NCBI RefSeq assembly: GCF_017654505.1 | Contig: NC_054539.1 | Location: 64,746,256 to 64,810,255, forward strand | Direction of reading: 5' to 3' | From: Polyodon spathula | Taxonomy: Eukaryota; Chordata; Actinopteri; Acipenseriformes; Polyodontidae | DNA length: 64,000 nucleotides | Shown: positions 31,154 through 42,305 of the stretch, piece by piece | Layout: every line of letters begins with the position of its first letter | Position numbering within the stretch: the stretch's first letter is position 1 | Translations under genes and position numbers: made by a program | The notes under the pieces: generated by a model | What the model saw: only the letters and a program-made list of their open reading frames with translations | Told to the model about the DNA's origin: nothing | Database searches by the model: none

Positions 31154-32902
31154 ATTTTTGGGTAAGGAACTATAGTGATATTATGAAAGCATTGACTCTG
31201 GATGACCAGATGGCTGGATGGAATATGTTAGATTCTCAGTATTCTTCATATAATAATAATTTTAAAAAAATTAAATGTAAGAAGTTACGTATTTTTTATT
31301 TAAATAATGCATTATTTATCACTTAAATTACAGTCTTGTTTTCACACAGTTTGAATTGCAAATTACTCTAATGGAATGGTATTTTCAGTAAGGATACTGT
31401 TTTGTAAATTATTACTCCCTTGTGTTTTCCTGTCACTAACTAAATTACTAGAATCAAATACTCTCAGAAACAAATGTTAATTACAATATGTTGTATATTT
31501 GTAGATTTTTAGGACAGTAGCCACTCGTGTAAAGCAGTTCAATATATTATGAATACAGTAAATATATTCATGTAACCTACACTTGAGAGAGGGTGAATGT
31601 GCCAAGACTGAGAAGAATTGCCCCTAGAACGCTCAGGCACATTAATGAAGATATGACTAGTACAGTGCTGTATTTCGCCTGCAGTTGTTTTACAGTTAAT
31701 TAATTTAAACTGCAGATTTAATACATTCATCAACAGTGCAGGTGGTATTGAAATTGCTGAACACCCAAGACTGCACACAACAACCCGCACTGTAGTCTAC
31801 AATCCATTATTACTTAAAAATATTAGATCCAAGTAGGTTAAAAGTGGTTTGACGTAAAAAAAAGAAAGCCTGTAAAAATGGTAAGGGTCTTCTCAAGAAC
31901 TGAAGTGCAAGATAAAAATGTTTAATAAAATAGTTTGAATTGCCAAGCTTCTGAAAGACATCGGGGCAGATTTTGTTTAATTATTAAAAGGTACATTAAA
32001 GTGCAAGCAAAATAGTCTCCCAGTAAATCGTCCCTAATATGTATTGCCATCACTTCACTGAATTTGAAATCCGCAGATGCACCAGAATTGCTGCCATTAT
32101 GTAACGATCAGTACGTTCTGTTCATCGTTGGCTTTGAAAGAGAAGCTGCTAAATGACAGGAATTCATGTTTGGTAAAATTTACTGAAATTAGTTTGTAGA
32201 TGAGAAAGGCAACAGAAACCAAACAACCCTGTAAGAAGATGAGAGGCTGGCTAAAAAGAGGGAGAGGGAACAGAAAGGAACGTTTTTGATCAGGCATTTT
32301 ATATCATGTTTAGTGAAAGTCAGTGGGCTGGAGATAAAAACTGGTTCCCAACCTTTCGTCAAACAACATGACTGAATTGGACTGGCCTGTAAATTTTTTT
32401 TTTTTTCTGTAGAGATTTGCAGGTAAATTCACCACACTGAAATAAATACATCAATACCACCTTAGAGGGTCCCTGCATTTTTCCATAGTACAGTTACAAC
32501 TTTTTCCATTGCCTTGATCTGGTTGCCACGTGCCGCTAATTGGGATAATTTCCTCCTGTAGCTACCCGTTTTATTTTAGTGAGCCGTCATGTAGTTAGAC
32601 CTATTGATTTAACCAGATCTCTCTGCAGTCTATCTCTCCACAGCAATGTACAGTAACTGCTCTACCATTTAAGCTACAAGCTAGTGTTGACATTCTGGTT
32701 TTCCTTTGAAACCCAGTGTGGTGTTCCCTGCATCTCTGTAAAAAACGAAAAAAAATGAAAAAAAAAAAACATACCAGCTAATACAGGAGGTTAATACAGA
32801 TAAATCCAAACCCTCCAGTTGCTGCTCCAGTAATTTATTTTGAGTTTTTAGATCCAACAAAATGAGTGTTTGCCAAAGCAGTTGAGTATCTGAAGACAAC
32901 TT
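31154..32902. other. AT-rich noncoding DNA
   Basis: Nothing recognised between the Tc1-derived MITE and the 19-bp minisatellite. Confidence 0.6.
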
Positions 32903-34037
32903 GCAAGCCCCTGCGTCAAACACAAGTCTGTACATTAAACACAAGCCCCTACGTCAAACACAAGCCTGTACATTAAACACAAGCCCCTACGTCAAACACA
33001 AACATGTACATTAAACACAAGCCCCTACGTCAAACACAAGCCTGTACATTAAACACAAGCCCCTACATCAAACACAAGCCCTTACATCAAACAAAACACA
33101 AGCCCGTACATCAAACACAAGCCCCTACATCAAACACAAGCCCCTACATCAAACACAAGCCCCTACATCAAACACAAGCCCCTACATCAAACACAAGCCC
33201 CTACATCAAACACAAGCCCCTACATCAAACACAAGCCCCTACATCAAACACAAGCCCCTACATCAAACACAAGCCCCTACATCAAACACAAGCCCCTACA
33301 TCAAACACAAGCCCCTACATCAAACACAAGCCCCTACATCAAACACAAGCCCTTACATCAAACACAAGCCCCTACATCAAACACAAGCCTGTACATTAAA
33401 CACAAGCCCCTACATCAAACACAAGCCCTTACATCAAACACAAGCCCCTACATCAAACACAAGCCCCTACATCAAACACAAGCCCCTACATCAAACACAA
33501 GCCCCTACATCAAACACAAGCCCCTACATCAAACACAAGCCCTTACATCAAACACAAGCCCCTACATCAAACACAAGCCCGTACATCAAACACAAGCCCC
33601 TACATCAAACACAAGCCTGTACATTAAACACAAGCCCTTACATCAAACACAAGCCCCTACATCAAACACAAGCCCCTACATCAAACACAAGCCCCTACAT
33701 CAAACACAAGCCCCTACATCAAACACAAGCCCTTACATCAAACACAAGCCTGTACATCAAACACAAGCCCTACATCTAACACAAGCCCCTACATCTAACA
33801 CAAGCCCCTACATCAAACACAAGCCTGTACATTAAACACACGCCCTTACATCAAACACAAGGCCCTACATCAAACACAAGCCTGTACATCAGACACAAGC
33901 TCCTAAACCAAACACAAGCCTGTACATTAAACACTTGTCCCTACATCAAACACAAACATGTACATTAAATACAAGCACCTACATCAAACACAAGCCTGTA
34001 CATCAAACACAAGTCTGTACATCAGATACAAGCCCCT
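32903..34037. repeat. 19-bp minisatellite, left block
   Basis: About 60 tandem copies of a 19-bp unit, CCTACATCAAACACAAGCC. A variant with TGTACATTAAA alternates with the main unit near the edges, giving 38-bp pairs at 32903-33060, while the middle is nearly uniform. Because 3 x 19 = 57, long open frames appear (for example 33004-33399), but the product is only a THIKHKPLHQTQAP-style repeat and no gene is inferred. The array resumes after the LTR at 35809. Confidence 0.95.
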
Positions 34038-35808
34038 TGTGACTGGGTACTCCTCACCCCTGTGCATATTGTGACTTATATTTTGTATTTGTTTATTGTT
34101 GTGATTTATATTTTATACATGACAGCGAAAAGCCGGTGTTGTTATGTATTATTATTTGGCAGGACAAGTGAGATGCCGTCCGCCATTATTTATTATTGTT
34201 TTTTGTGTATTCTAAATGCATGACTGTCAGGTACTAATTGTTTAACTGTCTGACAGTCAGGCAAATTATGAAAATTGTGCAGACTGTGGCCGAGGGGTAA
34301 TAAGATAATTAATAGCTAGTTAACCCCTTGGCCATGGTATAAAAGAGCAGCAGTTTGGCTGCACAGGTATAGTGTTCGTGAGCGGAGAACGGGAGTAGAG
34401 AGATTTCCAGAAAGTTTTTGACAAAGTCCCGCACAAAAGGTTAATTCTCAAACTGAATGCAGTTGGGATTCAAGGAAACACATGTACATGGATTAGGGAG
34501 TGGTTAACATGTAGAAAACAGAAAGTACTGATTAGAGGAAAAACCTCAGAATGGAGTGTGGTAACCAGTGGTGTATATTATTGGTAACCACAGGGATCAG
34601 TATTAGGTCCTCTGCTATTCCTAATCTACATTAATGATTTAGATTCTGGTATAGTAAGCAAACTTGTTAAATTTGCAGACGACACAAAAGTAGGAGGAGT
34701 GGCAAACACTGTTGCAGCAGCAAAGGTCATTCAAAATGATCTAGACAAGATTCAGAACTGGGCAGACACATGGCAAATGACATTTAATAGAGAAAAGTGT
34801 AAGGTACTGCATGCAGGAAATAAAAATGTACATTATAAATATCATATGGGAGATACTGAAATTGGAGAAGGAATCTATGAAAAAGACCTAGGAGTTTTTG
34901 TTGACTCAGAAATGTCTTCATCTAGACAATGTGGGGAAGCTATAAAAAAGACTAACAAGATGCTTGGATACATTGTGAAAAGTGTTGAATTTAAATCAAT
35001 GGAAGTAATGTTAAAACTGTACAATGCACTAGTAAGACGTCATCTTGAATATTGTATGCAGTTCTGGTCACTTCGCTATAAAAAAGATATTGCTGCTCTA
35101 GAAAGAGTGCAAAGAAGAGCGACCAGAATTATTCCGGGCTTAAAAGGCATGTCATATGCAGACAGGCTAAAAGAATTGAATCTGTTCAGTCTTGAACAAA
35201 GAAGACTACGTGGCGACCTAATTCAAGCATTCAAAATTCTAAAAGGTATTGACAGTGTCGACCCAAGGGACTTTTTCAGCCTGAAAAAAGAAACAAGGGC
35301 CAGGGGTCACAAATGGAGATTAGACAAAAGGGCATTCAGAACAGAAAATAGAGACACTTTTTTACACAGAGAATCGTGAGGGTCTGGAATCAACTCCCCA
35401 GTAATGTTGTTGAAGCTGACACCCTGGGATCCTTCAAGAAGCTGCTTGATGAGATTCTGGGATCAATAAACTACTAACAACCAAACGAGCAAGATGGGCT
35501 GAATGGCCTCCTCTCGTTTGTAAACTTTCTTATGTTCTTATGTTCTAAGGTACAGCAAATTCTATAAAATAACAATTGCTACTTGTGCTGGAAGTACCGG
35601 CACAATAGTTGTTATTTCAGTATTGTTTGTTTGTTTGTTGTGGCCCACGTGCCCTTTTGTTTTCTGTCAGTGTTTTGTTTAAATTGTTTATTTGTTTGTT
35701 TAATAAAAAGCAGAGCGCGGTAGTATCTCAGTTTTGCCCCGCAGTTACCTGTGTGTTGTTGCATTCATTTCCTGGCCTGACGTCACCCCTGCAGCCATCC
35801 TTGTGGCA
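34038..35808 (+). mobile_element. Solo LTR interrupted by a CR1 element
   Basis: Starts TGTGACTGGG, ends CCTTGTGGCA and is flanked by near-matching 5-mers (CCCCT at 34033, CCTCT at 35809), as for an LTR insertion with a 5-bp target duplication. It holds a TATA box (TATAAAAG, 34338-34345), GAGCGGAGAACGGGAG (34380-34395), a polyadenylation signal AATAAA (35702-35707) and near the 3' end CCTGGCCTGACGTCACCC. The same signals in the same order occur in the LTR at 49490-50136 (- strand) and the fragment at 58244-58570. Without the CR1 it is about 626 bp. It lies inside the 19-bp minisatellite. No internal retroviral-type genes are present. Confidence 0.75.
34402..35546 (+). mobile_element. CR1-type LINE, 5'-truncated, inserted in the LTR
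   Basis: A typical 5'-truncated copy that ends in TTTCTTATGTTCTTATGTTCT, the 8-bp-unit tail of CR1-like LINEs. The reading frame opens inside the reverse transcriptase with DFQKVFDKVPHK (34402), then WIREWLTCRKQKVLIRG, PQGSVLGPLLFLIYINDLD and the catalytic FADDTK box (about 34674). A 12-bp insertion near 34575-34590 places a TAA between G-V and P-Q-G. The rest (34699-35379) is open: WADTWQMTFNREKCKVLHAG, LEYCMQFWSLR and ERVQRRATRIIPGLK. Near 35350 a small deletion shifts the frame so that the final N-Q-L-P segment is lost. It shares about 97% of bases with the copy at 46.1 kb. Confidence 0.9.
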
Positions 35809-35862
35809 CCTCTACATTAAACACAGGCCCAGACATTAAATATAAGCCCCTACATTAAATCT
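35809..35862. repeat. 19-bp minisatellite, right remnant beyond the LTR
   Basis: About three decayed units (CTACATTAAACACAGGCC, then ACATTAAATATAAGCCC) continue the array that stops at 34037. They begin with the 5-bp target duplicate of the LTR. This shows the array was once continuous and was split by the insertion. Confidence 0.85.
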
Positions 35863-37162
35863 CTCAGTTGTCTACTTCTGGTTTGGCAACTTAATTGGAT
35901 TAGTTTTACCTTTCTGAAAAAAAAGGTGTCGTAAATAGCTTTTTAGAATCTTGCTCTCTGTTTTTATTCTGTTTTTAATCATTTTGCTTCCATTTTTCTT
36001 CCCAATTTGAATTCCTGAATTCGAATGTTGCCTCACTGCTTCAACCCACTTAACTATGAGTGGACGGTAGTACCCATTTTTCTATAGTTCTCCCTATCTG
36101 TGATACCTCTGATACATTTGATGCCTTAAAAGTAGGGCTTTTTAAAAACAGTTCTCAATGGGGCATTTTGACTGAACAGTTATGAGAGGAGTCCCTTTCC
36201 GTTGATTTTATGTAGGAACAGATTAACATATGTTTTATGCTTAGGGGGTAGGCTTAACACTGAAGCATCACTCAGTGTAAGATCTGTTATAAGTCACTAG
36301 GTTCATTTTAGTGATTGCCTTATCAGTCTTCATGAGAAACAGGAGAAACTAAAAGAAACCTGGCTGTTGTTGACAGTCTGCTTGATAAAGCCATCTTTAT
36401 TCAGAAGTAAATTAAACTGAACACAATTAAATTGCTGATGCTGCTGTGTTCAGATGTATAGGACTGGAAAGAATATGCAACGTCTTTTTAACTAATTTCC
36501 AATCCCTAGGAGTATTGCTGGTTGAATGGATTTTTTTGTTTGTATGTCAGACTGTGGCTTGTGAGGGGAAAGGTCAGAGGTTAAACCTGATTTTTCATGG
36601 TGGTTTTACTAAACCCTTCCCTTTTTAAGATGGCTAATCATGTTTTAGACATGAAAGTATAATCCAAGCAAGACTACCTTTAACGGTGATCTAGCAATAC
36701 CACCTTAAATGTTAAATTGCTGTAGTTTCTGCAACTAACGCCCCCATGTAAATGCCTCATATACTGTAGATGCTGTGGGGTCAAGTCTCATATCAGCACT
36801 AACATTTATCTATTAGATATACATATATCCAGCAAATTGTTAGTACACCGTCGCTGTGTTCTCGGGAGTGTGCTATTAAAGAGAAAGAGTGGCCCCCTGG
36901 GTTAATGGGCTGCACAGCTAATGAGGGAGAGCAGTAAGATATTCATGAAGGAGCACTAGACAGAGGCAGAGGCCTGCTTACAGTCAGCAGTGCTGTCTCA
37001 GGCTGCTTGTTGTTTGTGTTGTCGTTGTGTATCCTGCAGTCACAGTGTTGGCAAGTGCCAGTTCTGGAGCTCACATAGCAACAATGGTGTCCAGACCATC
37101 TGTTTCACTGCTGCAGCTCACTGTAGAAGGAATGGATGTGTATTTAATTATTTATTTATTAT
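35863..37162. other. Noncoding DNA
   Basis: No gene or element recognised. 36880-36970 reads like possible conserved noncoding sequence (GCTAATGAGGGAGAGCAGTA), untested. Confidence 0.5.
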
Positions 37163-37480
37163 TGTGACAGACTAGGGGGAAGAGGAGAGAAAAATGTAGT
37201 CCAGGAGGGGCTAAAGGACTACATCCCTCCAGAATGCCACAGAAGAGAGCCAGGATGAGGTTCACCTGGCTCATATAGTTAACAAGTGTCATCTGCCTGT
37301 GATTAGCAGGCAAGTATTTAAACAGGCTGAAATGTTTGTTCTGGGCAGTCCTTAGTCTGTGTGAAGGGAGAGGTTGTCAGAGCAATGAGACCTGTGTGGT
37401 TTAGAAAAAGGTAGTGTGAAAAACCTTTTTGTTTGTGTGTGTTACTAATTGGTGAATGGCTTAGGCATCTGATGTCAGGT
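37163..37480 (+). mobile_element. Possible LTR-like 5' part, unassigned
   Basis: Starts TGTGACAGACTAGGGGG. It contains a hairpin (TGTAGTCC paired with GGACTACA, 37195-37224), then CTGCCTGTGATTAGCAGG and a TATTTAAACAGG TATA-like element (37315-37326). This resembles the 5' half of a fish LTR, but no end or target duplication was found. Confidence 0.3.
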
Positions 37481-37644
37481 AGTGCTGTGAAAATGAGTTG
37501 AGTTGGCGCTCCAAAATGGAGTTAGGTGTTTGTTTTTTATTTTGTTTTTGTTTTGATTTTTTGTTTCTCTACTCTTCTCTACCTCAATTCTTGTCTGGAT
37601 TTGCTTATGATGGGCCACGAACCAAAAATTAAGTGGAAATCTTT

Positions 37645-37680
37645 CTGTGTGTGTGTGTGTGTGTGCGCGTGTGCGTGTGT
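37645..37680. repeat. (GT)n microsatellite
   Basis: GT units with GCGC interruptions in the second half. Confidence 0.95.
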
Positions 37681-38191
37681 GCGCTGCATACATTATTTTT
37701 TAATATTATTTTCTCTAGATACTTGAGTTAAGTGTTTGGTGGTCTCAACTAAGACCTGATTTTCTTTGGAAAACATGTGGTAATTTGGTTATTAACAACA
37801 TTATCCCAGGAGCCAATCCCATCCCGTAGACTTTGATGTTAATGGGATTCTGATATTGGCAACTGCACGCCACTTATTGACAACTTTATTACTTGTTGCC
37901 AGTTCTACAGAGTGCACTTGCGTGATTTATGTGCGTACTTCACACTGACTTTGCAACTGCGTATTTCTGGCAGTCCGAGGCAGAATCTTGGATTTGAAAC
38001 TGACTACAAAGCTGCACACAAAATTGAGATGGATTTACAACGGAAGGTGTACATTGTAAACAATGTATTTCAGTGCTGTATTTGTACAACTACAGTATAT
38101 TGTTCCATATAAATATATGTTGAAAACGTGGGCTTTTCGCTTATTGGGAACATTCGGTTAATGACAACTTTTTGCTGGGAACCGAGAGGTA

Positions 38192-38219
38192 GGTGTGTGT
38201 GTGTGTGTCTCTCTATCTG

Positions 38220-38260
<41 letters not shown>
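38192..38260. repeat. (GT)n(TCTA)n microsatellite
   Basis: Short GT run, a CT transition, then about 11 CTAT units. Confidence 0.95.
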
Positions 38261-39027
38261 ATAATCTGTGTGTACAGTATATACATTACATTTTAATGGT
38301 AGTGCTTTAAAGTTACATTGCAGAAAGGCACATTATACAGGAAGAGGAGTGCTACATGTTGGAAAGAAGTAAGAGGGTCATGCACTTGAATAAAGTTCTG
38401 CTGCTCCTGACTGTTGCTATACATTTGTATAATTACCCAGGGCTGAATGAAAAGGCTTTTCAGGTCAGAACAGAGCTGCACTTACATACCATGGCAATGG
38501 CATTTATCCTGGTGGTCAGATGTGAAACCCCCCCCCACAGAAGAGTTTCAGAAGAAATTTGGAATGAAACTAAGTTTCTGTTTAACTGTTTGTGGCTCAT
38601 AGTAGTACCGACTACTAAAAACTGTACCAATGTGGTCTACATTCCAAATGGGGGGTTTATTACTGAGTGGGTTTTTAAATAGAACTTTTGAAGTACAGAT
38701 TTAATAGCTGTAATGCATCCCTGAACACCGTATGCCAGAGAGTCTGATTCCCTTTCAAGTAGGCAATATTAACCATTATAAATGGGTGTTTCCGAGTGCA
38801 CGAAGCGTACACTTGAAAATATAGTGGCACACAATTCTAGGGACCGTTCCCTCATGCCTGAGCAGCGTTTGGCATCGCCTTACTCTGTCAGTGACGCTGG
38901 TCCCTCCTGCCATGGTTCTCTACCAAGGGAGGGTAGAAGCTAAGTCAGAAGGAGCCCAGTCGATGAACCATGCTCCTCCTCCCCTTCCTCCTCTCCTTCC
39001 TCCAGTTCCCCCCCTCTAAAGTGGAGA

Positions 39028-39980
39028 ATGAAGAAAGCTCGCCACTCATGTTCGGCAAGCAGGGGACAGATTGATAAGATCTGGGAGGCTATATCAAGCC
39101 AACAGGCAATGCTTGCTGAGCTGCTGCAAGAGCTTTCAGCCCCACCAGTACTGCCAGTGGCTACACCACACGCCCAACCTGCAACTTTGCAGACAGTGGC
39201 TGGTGAGATGGAGAGTGATATGCTTTCTGCCGTAGCCTCTGAGGAGGTTGATAATCACGTGGGGTTCCCATCTAACGATGCGCAATCAGACATTCCAGTG
39301 GCACAGCTCTCTTTGTCAACAGAGCTTATGCTCCTGATGCAGTGGGCTACTGCAGTCATGCAGGTGCCCTTTCCTGCAGCAAAAGAGGAGAGGCCCTCAG
39401 TATATGTTGAGCAGCCAACACTCTCCTGCTGCCCCTTCGGTCCACCCAGGGCTATCTGTTTGAGTTGCCTGCCACCTGGGAACACCTGGCCACGAACACA
39501 GTAGTTTTCCATACAGTGGACTCCTTGTACATGGTATTTGAAGCAGACAAGCTGGGTCTTACCCACTTTCCGCCGGTAGAAGCCCCCATTGCTATGCTTG
39601 TTCTATCTGCCAATCTGTCCTTGCTATCTAAGGACGTGGTATGCCTAAACAAGCAGTGCAGAGTGACAGAAGTTATTCTTAAAAATGCATATGTGGCTAG
39701 TGATTTCACTGCATCACTGGAAAGCTACAGTAGTATTCTAGTAGCTTACCAGGCACACCTTATTGGGTCCATCACTGAGACCCGTAAGCCCTTGTCTCAA
39801 CAGTTGGACAAACTGAGCTTGATCTCCAGGAAATTGCTTCGGCTGTCCAAGCTTAGAGGACAGTCGATAGGCAGAAACCTAGCAGCATTGGTGGCTGCTC
39901 GCCGACAGCTTTGGCTCTCCCAAGCACTCGTGCTTGATAGAGATAGGACCGCATTGCTGGACGTTACTGTTACAGGTTAG
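39028..39980 (+). pseudogene. DIRS copy B gag-like gene, frameshifted
   Basis: Two overlapping frames make one gag-like product. The first (39028-39504) starts MKKARHSCSASRGQIDKIWE and gives a coiled-coil-like and acidic stretch. Near 39450 the sense moves to the second frame (39465-39980), which holds the conserved core F-E-A-D-K-L-G-L-T-H-F-P-P-V-E-A and ends with AARRQLWLSQA, a segment typical of fish DIRS gag proteins. The same core (D-A-D-K-L-G-L-A-Q-F-P-P-V-E-A) occurs in copy A near 29367. A stop at 39978 interrupts the C-terminus, which continues out of frame after it. The family protein is taken to form the particle that packages element RNA; that role is not shown here. Confidence 0.7.
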
Positions 39981-40399
39981 AGGTCACAGGTTTGGCCCAG
40001 CGGTGGACGAGATGCCGTAGCAGTCTCAGCGTGCACGGGAGTCCACCAAGGAATTGGTGCGTCTTCTTCCTAAGCACCCACCTCCCAACACCCAAGCCTG
40101 CAACACAATGGCACCCTAAGCCCCAGTTTCAGAAGAAACCGGCGCAACAGGTGGCTTCAACATCAGGTGGACCCACCCGGATATAGCCCACTACTGCTTT
40201 TCGCAGGGGGCAAGTGTGCTTTCAAGCGCTCTGTGCCAAGACAACAGGTGCAGGCTTCGCAGCAGGCGAAACAACAGCTTTAGGATATTGCTGCCACAAG
40301 TCCAGGGCTCGCTCTCCGGAAGCCACTTGGACTACTGGTATCAGTGCACCACAGAGTGCTGGTGCTCAATACTGTGCAAACTGGTTACTCTCTCCCATT

Positions 40400-40880
40400 C
40401 CAACACGAACCCCCTCCATTTTAGGGAGTGACGATAAGGAGTCACTCAGACAGTGCAGGACGTAGAAGTCATGCTGCAAAAGTGGTCCATTTGATTAGTA
40501 GACCCACCCAACAAAAACTGGGTTATATTCCAGGTATTTTTGGTGTCAAAGTGGCGTGGCGGCCTCAGACCAATCCTCGATCTCAGACAGGTAACCTGTA
40601 TCTGAGTCGGAGACGGTTCATGATGCTGACTTCGTAATGGCTGTTGCAGTCCATCAGGCCAGGCTATTATTTCGCCGTGGTGGATCTAAAGTACGCCTAT
40701 TTCCACATCCCCTTAAAATCAACATACAGGAAATATCTGAGGTAAGCTTTTCAGGGAACAGTGTACCAAATCTGTGTTCTGCCACTTTGTGGCACCCCAA
40801 CCCATCGAGGCTGCAGCTCTGGGTTTGGCCTCTAAACGGCTACATTTGAGCTGTCTGGGGTTATCGAACAGGGTGATTGA
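40400..40880 (+). pseudogene. DIRS copy B reverse transcriptase fragment
   Basis: Broken frames carry the start of a DIRS reverse transcriptase. In order: a P-P-P-F-like entry (about 40408), GYIPGIFGVK (about 40531), LRPILDLR-like residues across a frame change, YLSRRRFMMLTS (40601-40636), then FAVVDLKYAYFHIPLK (about 40668), which matches motif A with its catalytic Asp followed by the expected A-Y-F-H. The next motif, V-L-P-F-G-L in relatives, is damaged. The YxDD motif, RNase H and methylase-like regions are missing, and the sequence jumps to the recombinase near 40890, so a large internal deletion is inferred. Confidence 0.7.
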
Positions 40881-40889
40881 TGCGTGGTT

Positions 40890-41619
40890 TTGAACCCACA
40901 ACATGCCGTATGGCAGTTGTACTGCAATTGTTACAGGACCTTTTTGATGAAGGGAAATCTTCCTCTACTCTAAAGGCTGATTTTGTCAGTGCTCAATGCA
41001 CTGACCAAACCTCCATTTGAGCCCATGCATTCAGCTGAGCTCAAATTTTTGTCTTTCAAGGCCGCTTTCTTGCTTGCTATCACCTCCACTAAGCAGGTGA
41101 GTGAAAGCTTGTCTAATTCTCTTAGAGGCCAGAAGGAGGGTCACCCTTGGTACAAACCCTGCTTTTTTAATGGTGGAATTGGAGGCTTTCTATCCCCGTC
41201 CTTTTCAGTCTGACAGGGAGCGCCAGCTCCATACTTTTTGCCCAGTGCGGGCATTAGCATATTATGTTGACAAGACTAAAAGCTGCAGGCAGTCAGAACA
41301 ATTTTTTGTTTGTTACGGGTCTAAGTCCCAGGGACAGACTCTGTCTAAACAGTTTCTGTCTATATGGCTGACAGGCACAGTCCAGACTGGCAAATCTAGC
41401 CTGAGAAGCTCACTGGCCTTTCCGCCAGGGGTCAGGCAACTTCATGGGCTTTGTTCCAAGGTGCATCTATCCAGGACATATGCAGTGCAGCGGTTTGGGA
41501 TTCCTCCCATACATTTGCCAGGTTCTATCGGCTGAATGTCGTGGACCTGCAGAATAGTGGATTTGGCACTAGAGTACTGAGGGTGGCTTCCCAGTACACC
41601 CTCACATCAGGACATTAGA
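40890..41619 (+). pseudogene. DIRS copy B tyrosine recombinase, frameshifted
   Basis: The first frame has LFDEGKSSSTLKADFVS, then LKFLSFKAAFLLAITSTKQVSE, matching the region around the first catalytic Arg in DIRS recombinases (usually T-S-A-K-R-V-S-E; here Lys-Gln replaces Lys-Arg). After frame changes, the third frame from about 41412 gives ARGQATSWALFQG, then AAVWDSSHTFARFYRLNV. This is the C-terminal signature with the second catalytic Arg and the Tyr nucleophile (in FYRL). It ends at a stop at 41617-41619. In the family this enzyme integrates the circular DNA intermediate; here it is not translatable. Confidence 0.75.
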
Positions 41620-41736
41620 GGTGAGTTCATCTTAAGTATTTTTCAGCTTGCTGGAATACTGTTCCACTCAAAGTGAGCTTGCTAGCTTTGTAGCTCAGTG
41701 TTGTATACCATGTCCTTGTGACAGCTTGGGTATACT

Positions 41737-41838
41737 CATCCACTGTAATGGTTAATATTCCCTACTTGAAAGGGAACGTCAGGTTATTATCATAACCCTG
41801 GTTCCCTGAAATAGGAATATTAACCATTAGCTTCAGGG
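41737..41838. repeat. DIRS copy B internal complementary region
   Basis: A near-palindromic stretch. The first half is the reverse complement of the element's left end (compare 38748-38780); the second half, from CAGGTTATTATCATAACC onward, is the reverse complement of its right end (42010-42065). The halves also pair with each other (GGTTAATATTCC against GGAATATTAACC). This is the layout expected of a DIRS template for joining ends. Confidence 0.75.
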
Positions 41839-42305
41839 TCGCTGTGTTCATGGGCGCAGTTCTTGAAGGAAAATGACGATGTTACTAGGGTGCGTAGCTG
41901 TCTTATGCTGTAGGGGCGGAGCAGCAGCTACATCACCCTGCTCGCTCTTTTGAGAGTCTTTGATATAAAGTTTTCAGGTTCGGGTGTCTTAAAGGGAAAC
42001 ACCCATTTGTAATGGTTAATTTTCCTATTTCAGGGGAACCTGGGTTATGATACTAACCTAGCGTTTTAAATGAGACATGGCTTAAGTTTCATTTTCAGTT
42101 TGTATTTATTTAACGTCATTTAAAGAATCCTTGAGATATATTGTTACATCTTATATTCAAGCGGTCCTGGCAAGATGACAAAAGAAAATTATACGATTTT
42201 AAAAACCACACATTAAGGTGTAGTGAAAGGCTTTGGTTATCTGAAGCTATCTGTAGATACATACTGTATATATTAATAGATGTTTTCTTGTTCCATCCAT
42301 TGTAG

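Larger units (their letters stand above)
38748..42065 (+). mobile_element. DIRS-type tyrosine-recombinase retrotransposon, copy B, full ends
   Basis: A 3.3-kb element with the end structure of DIRS retrotransposons. The left end (TTCCCTTTCAAGTAGG, then AATATTAACCATTATAAAT) is repeated inverted near the right end (about 41996-42040). An internal region at 41737-41838 carries the reverse complement of the left end followed directly by that of the right end, the internal complementary region that DIRS elements use to close a circle. Between lie broken gag, reverse transcriptase and tyrosine recombinase genes in the family's order. No target duplication is seen, as expected for recombinase integration. 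Its right edge is 240 bp before the exon at 42306. All genes carry stops or frameshifts. Confidence 0.85.

Noticed and set aside
33004..33399. 131-codon open frame
   Set aside because: It is a by-product of the 19-bp repeat (57-base periodicity), encoding only a simple repeat.
37163..37480. Considered as a fourth copy of the solo LTR family
   Set aside because: The start is similar (TGTGACAG) but GGAGAACGGG and GACGTCACCC segments are missing and no end was found, so it is listed only as a possible LTR.
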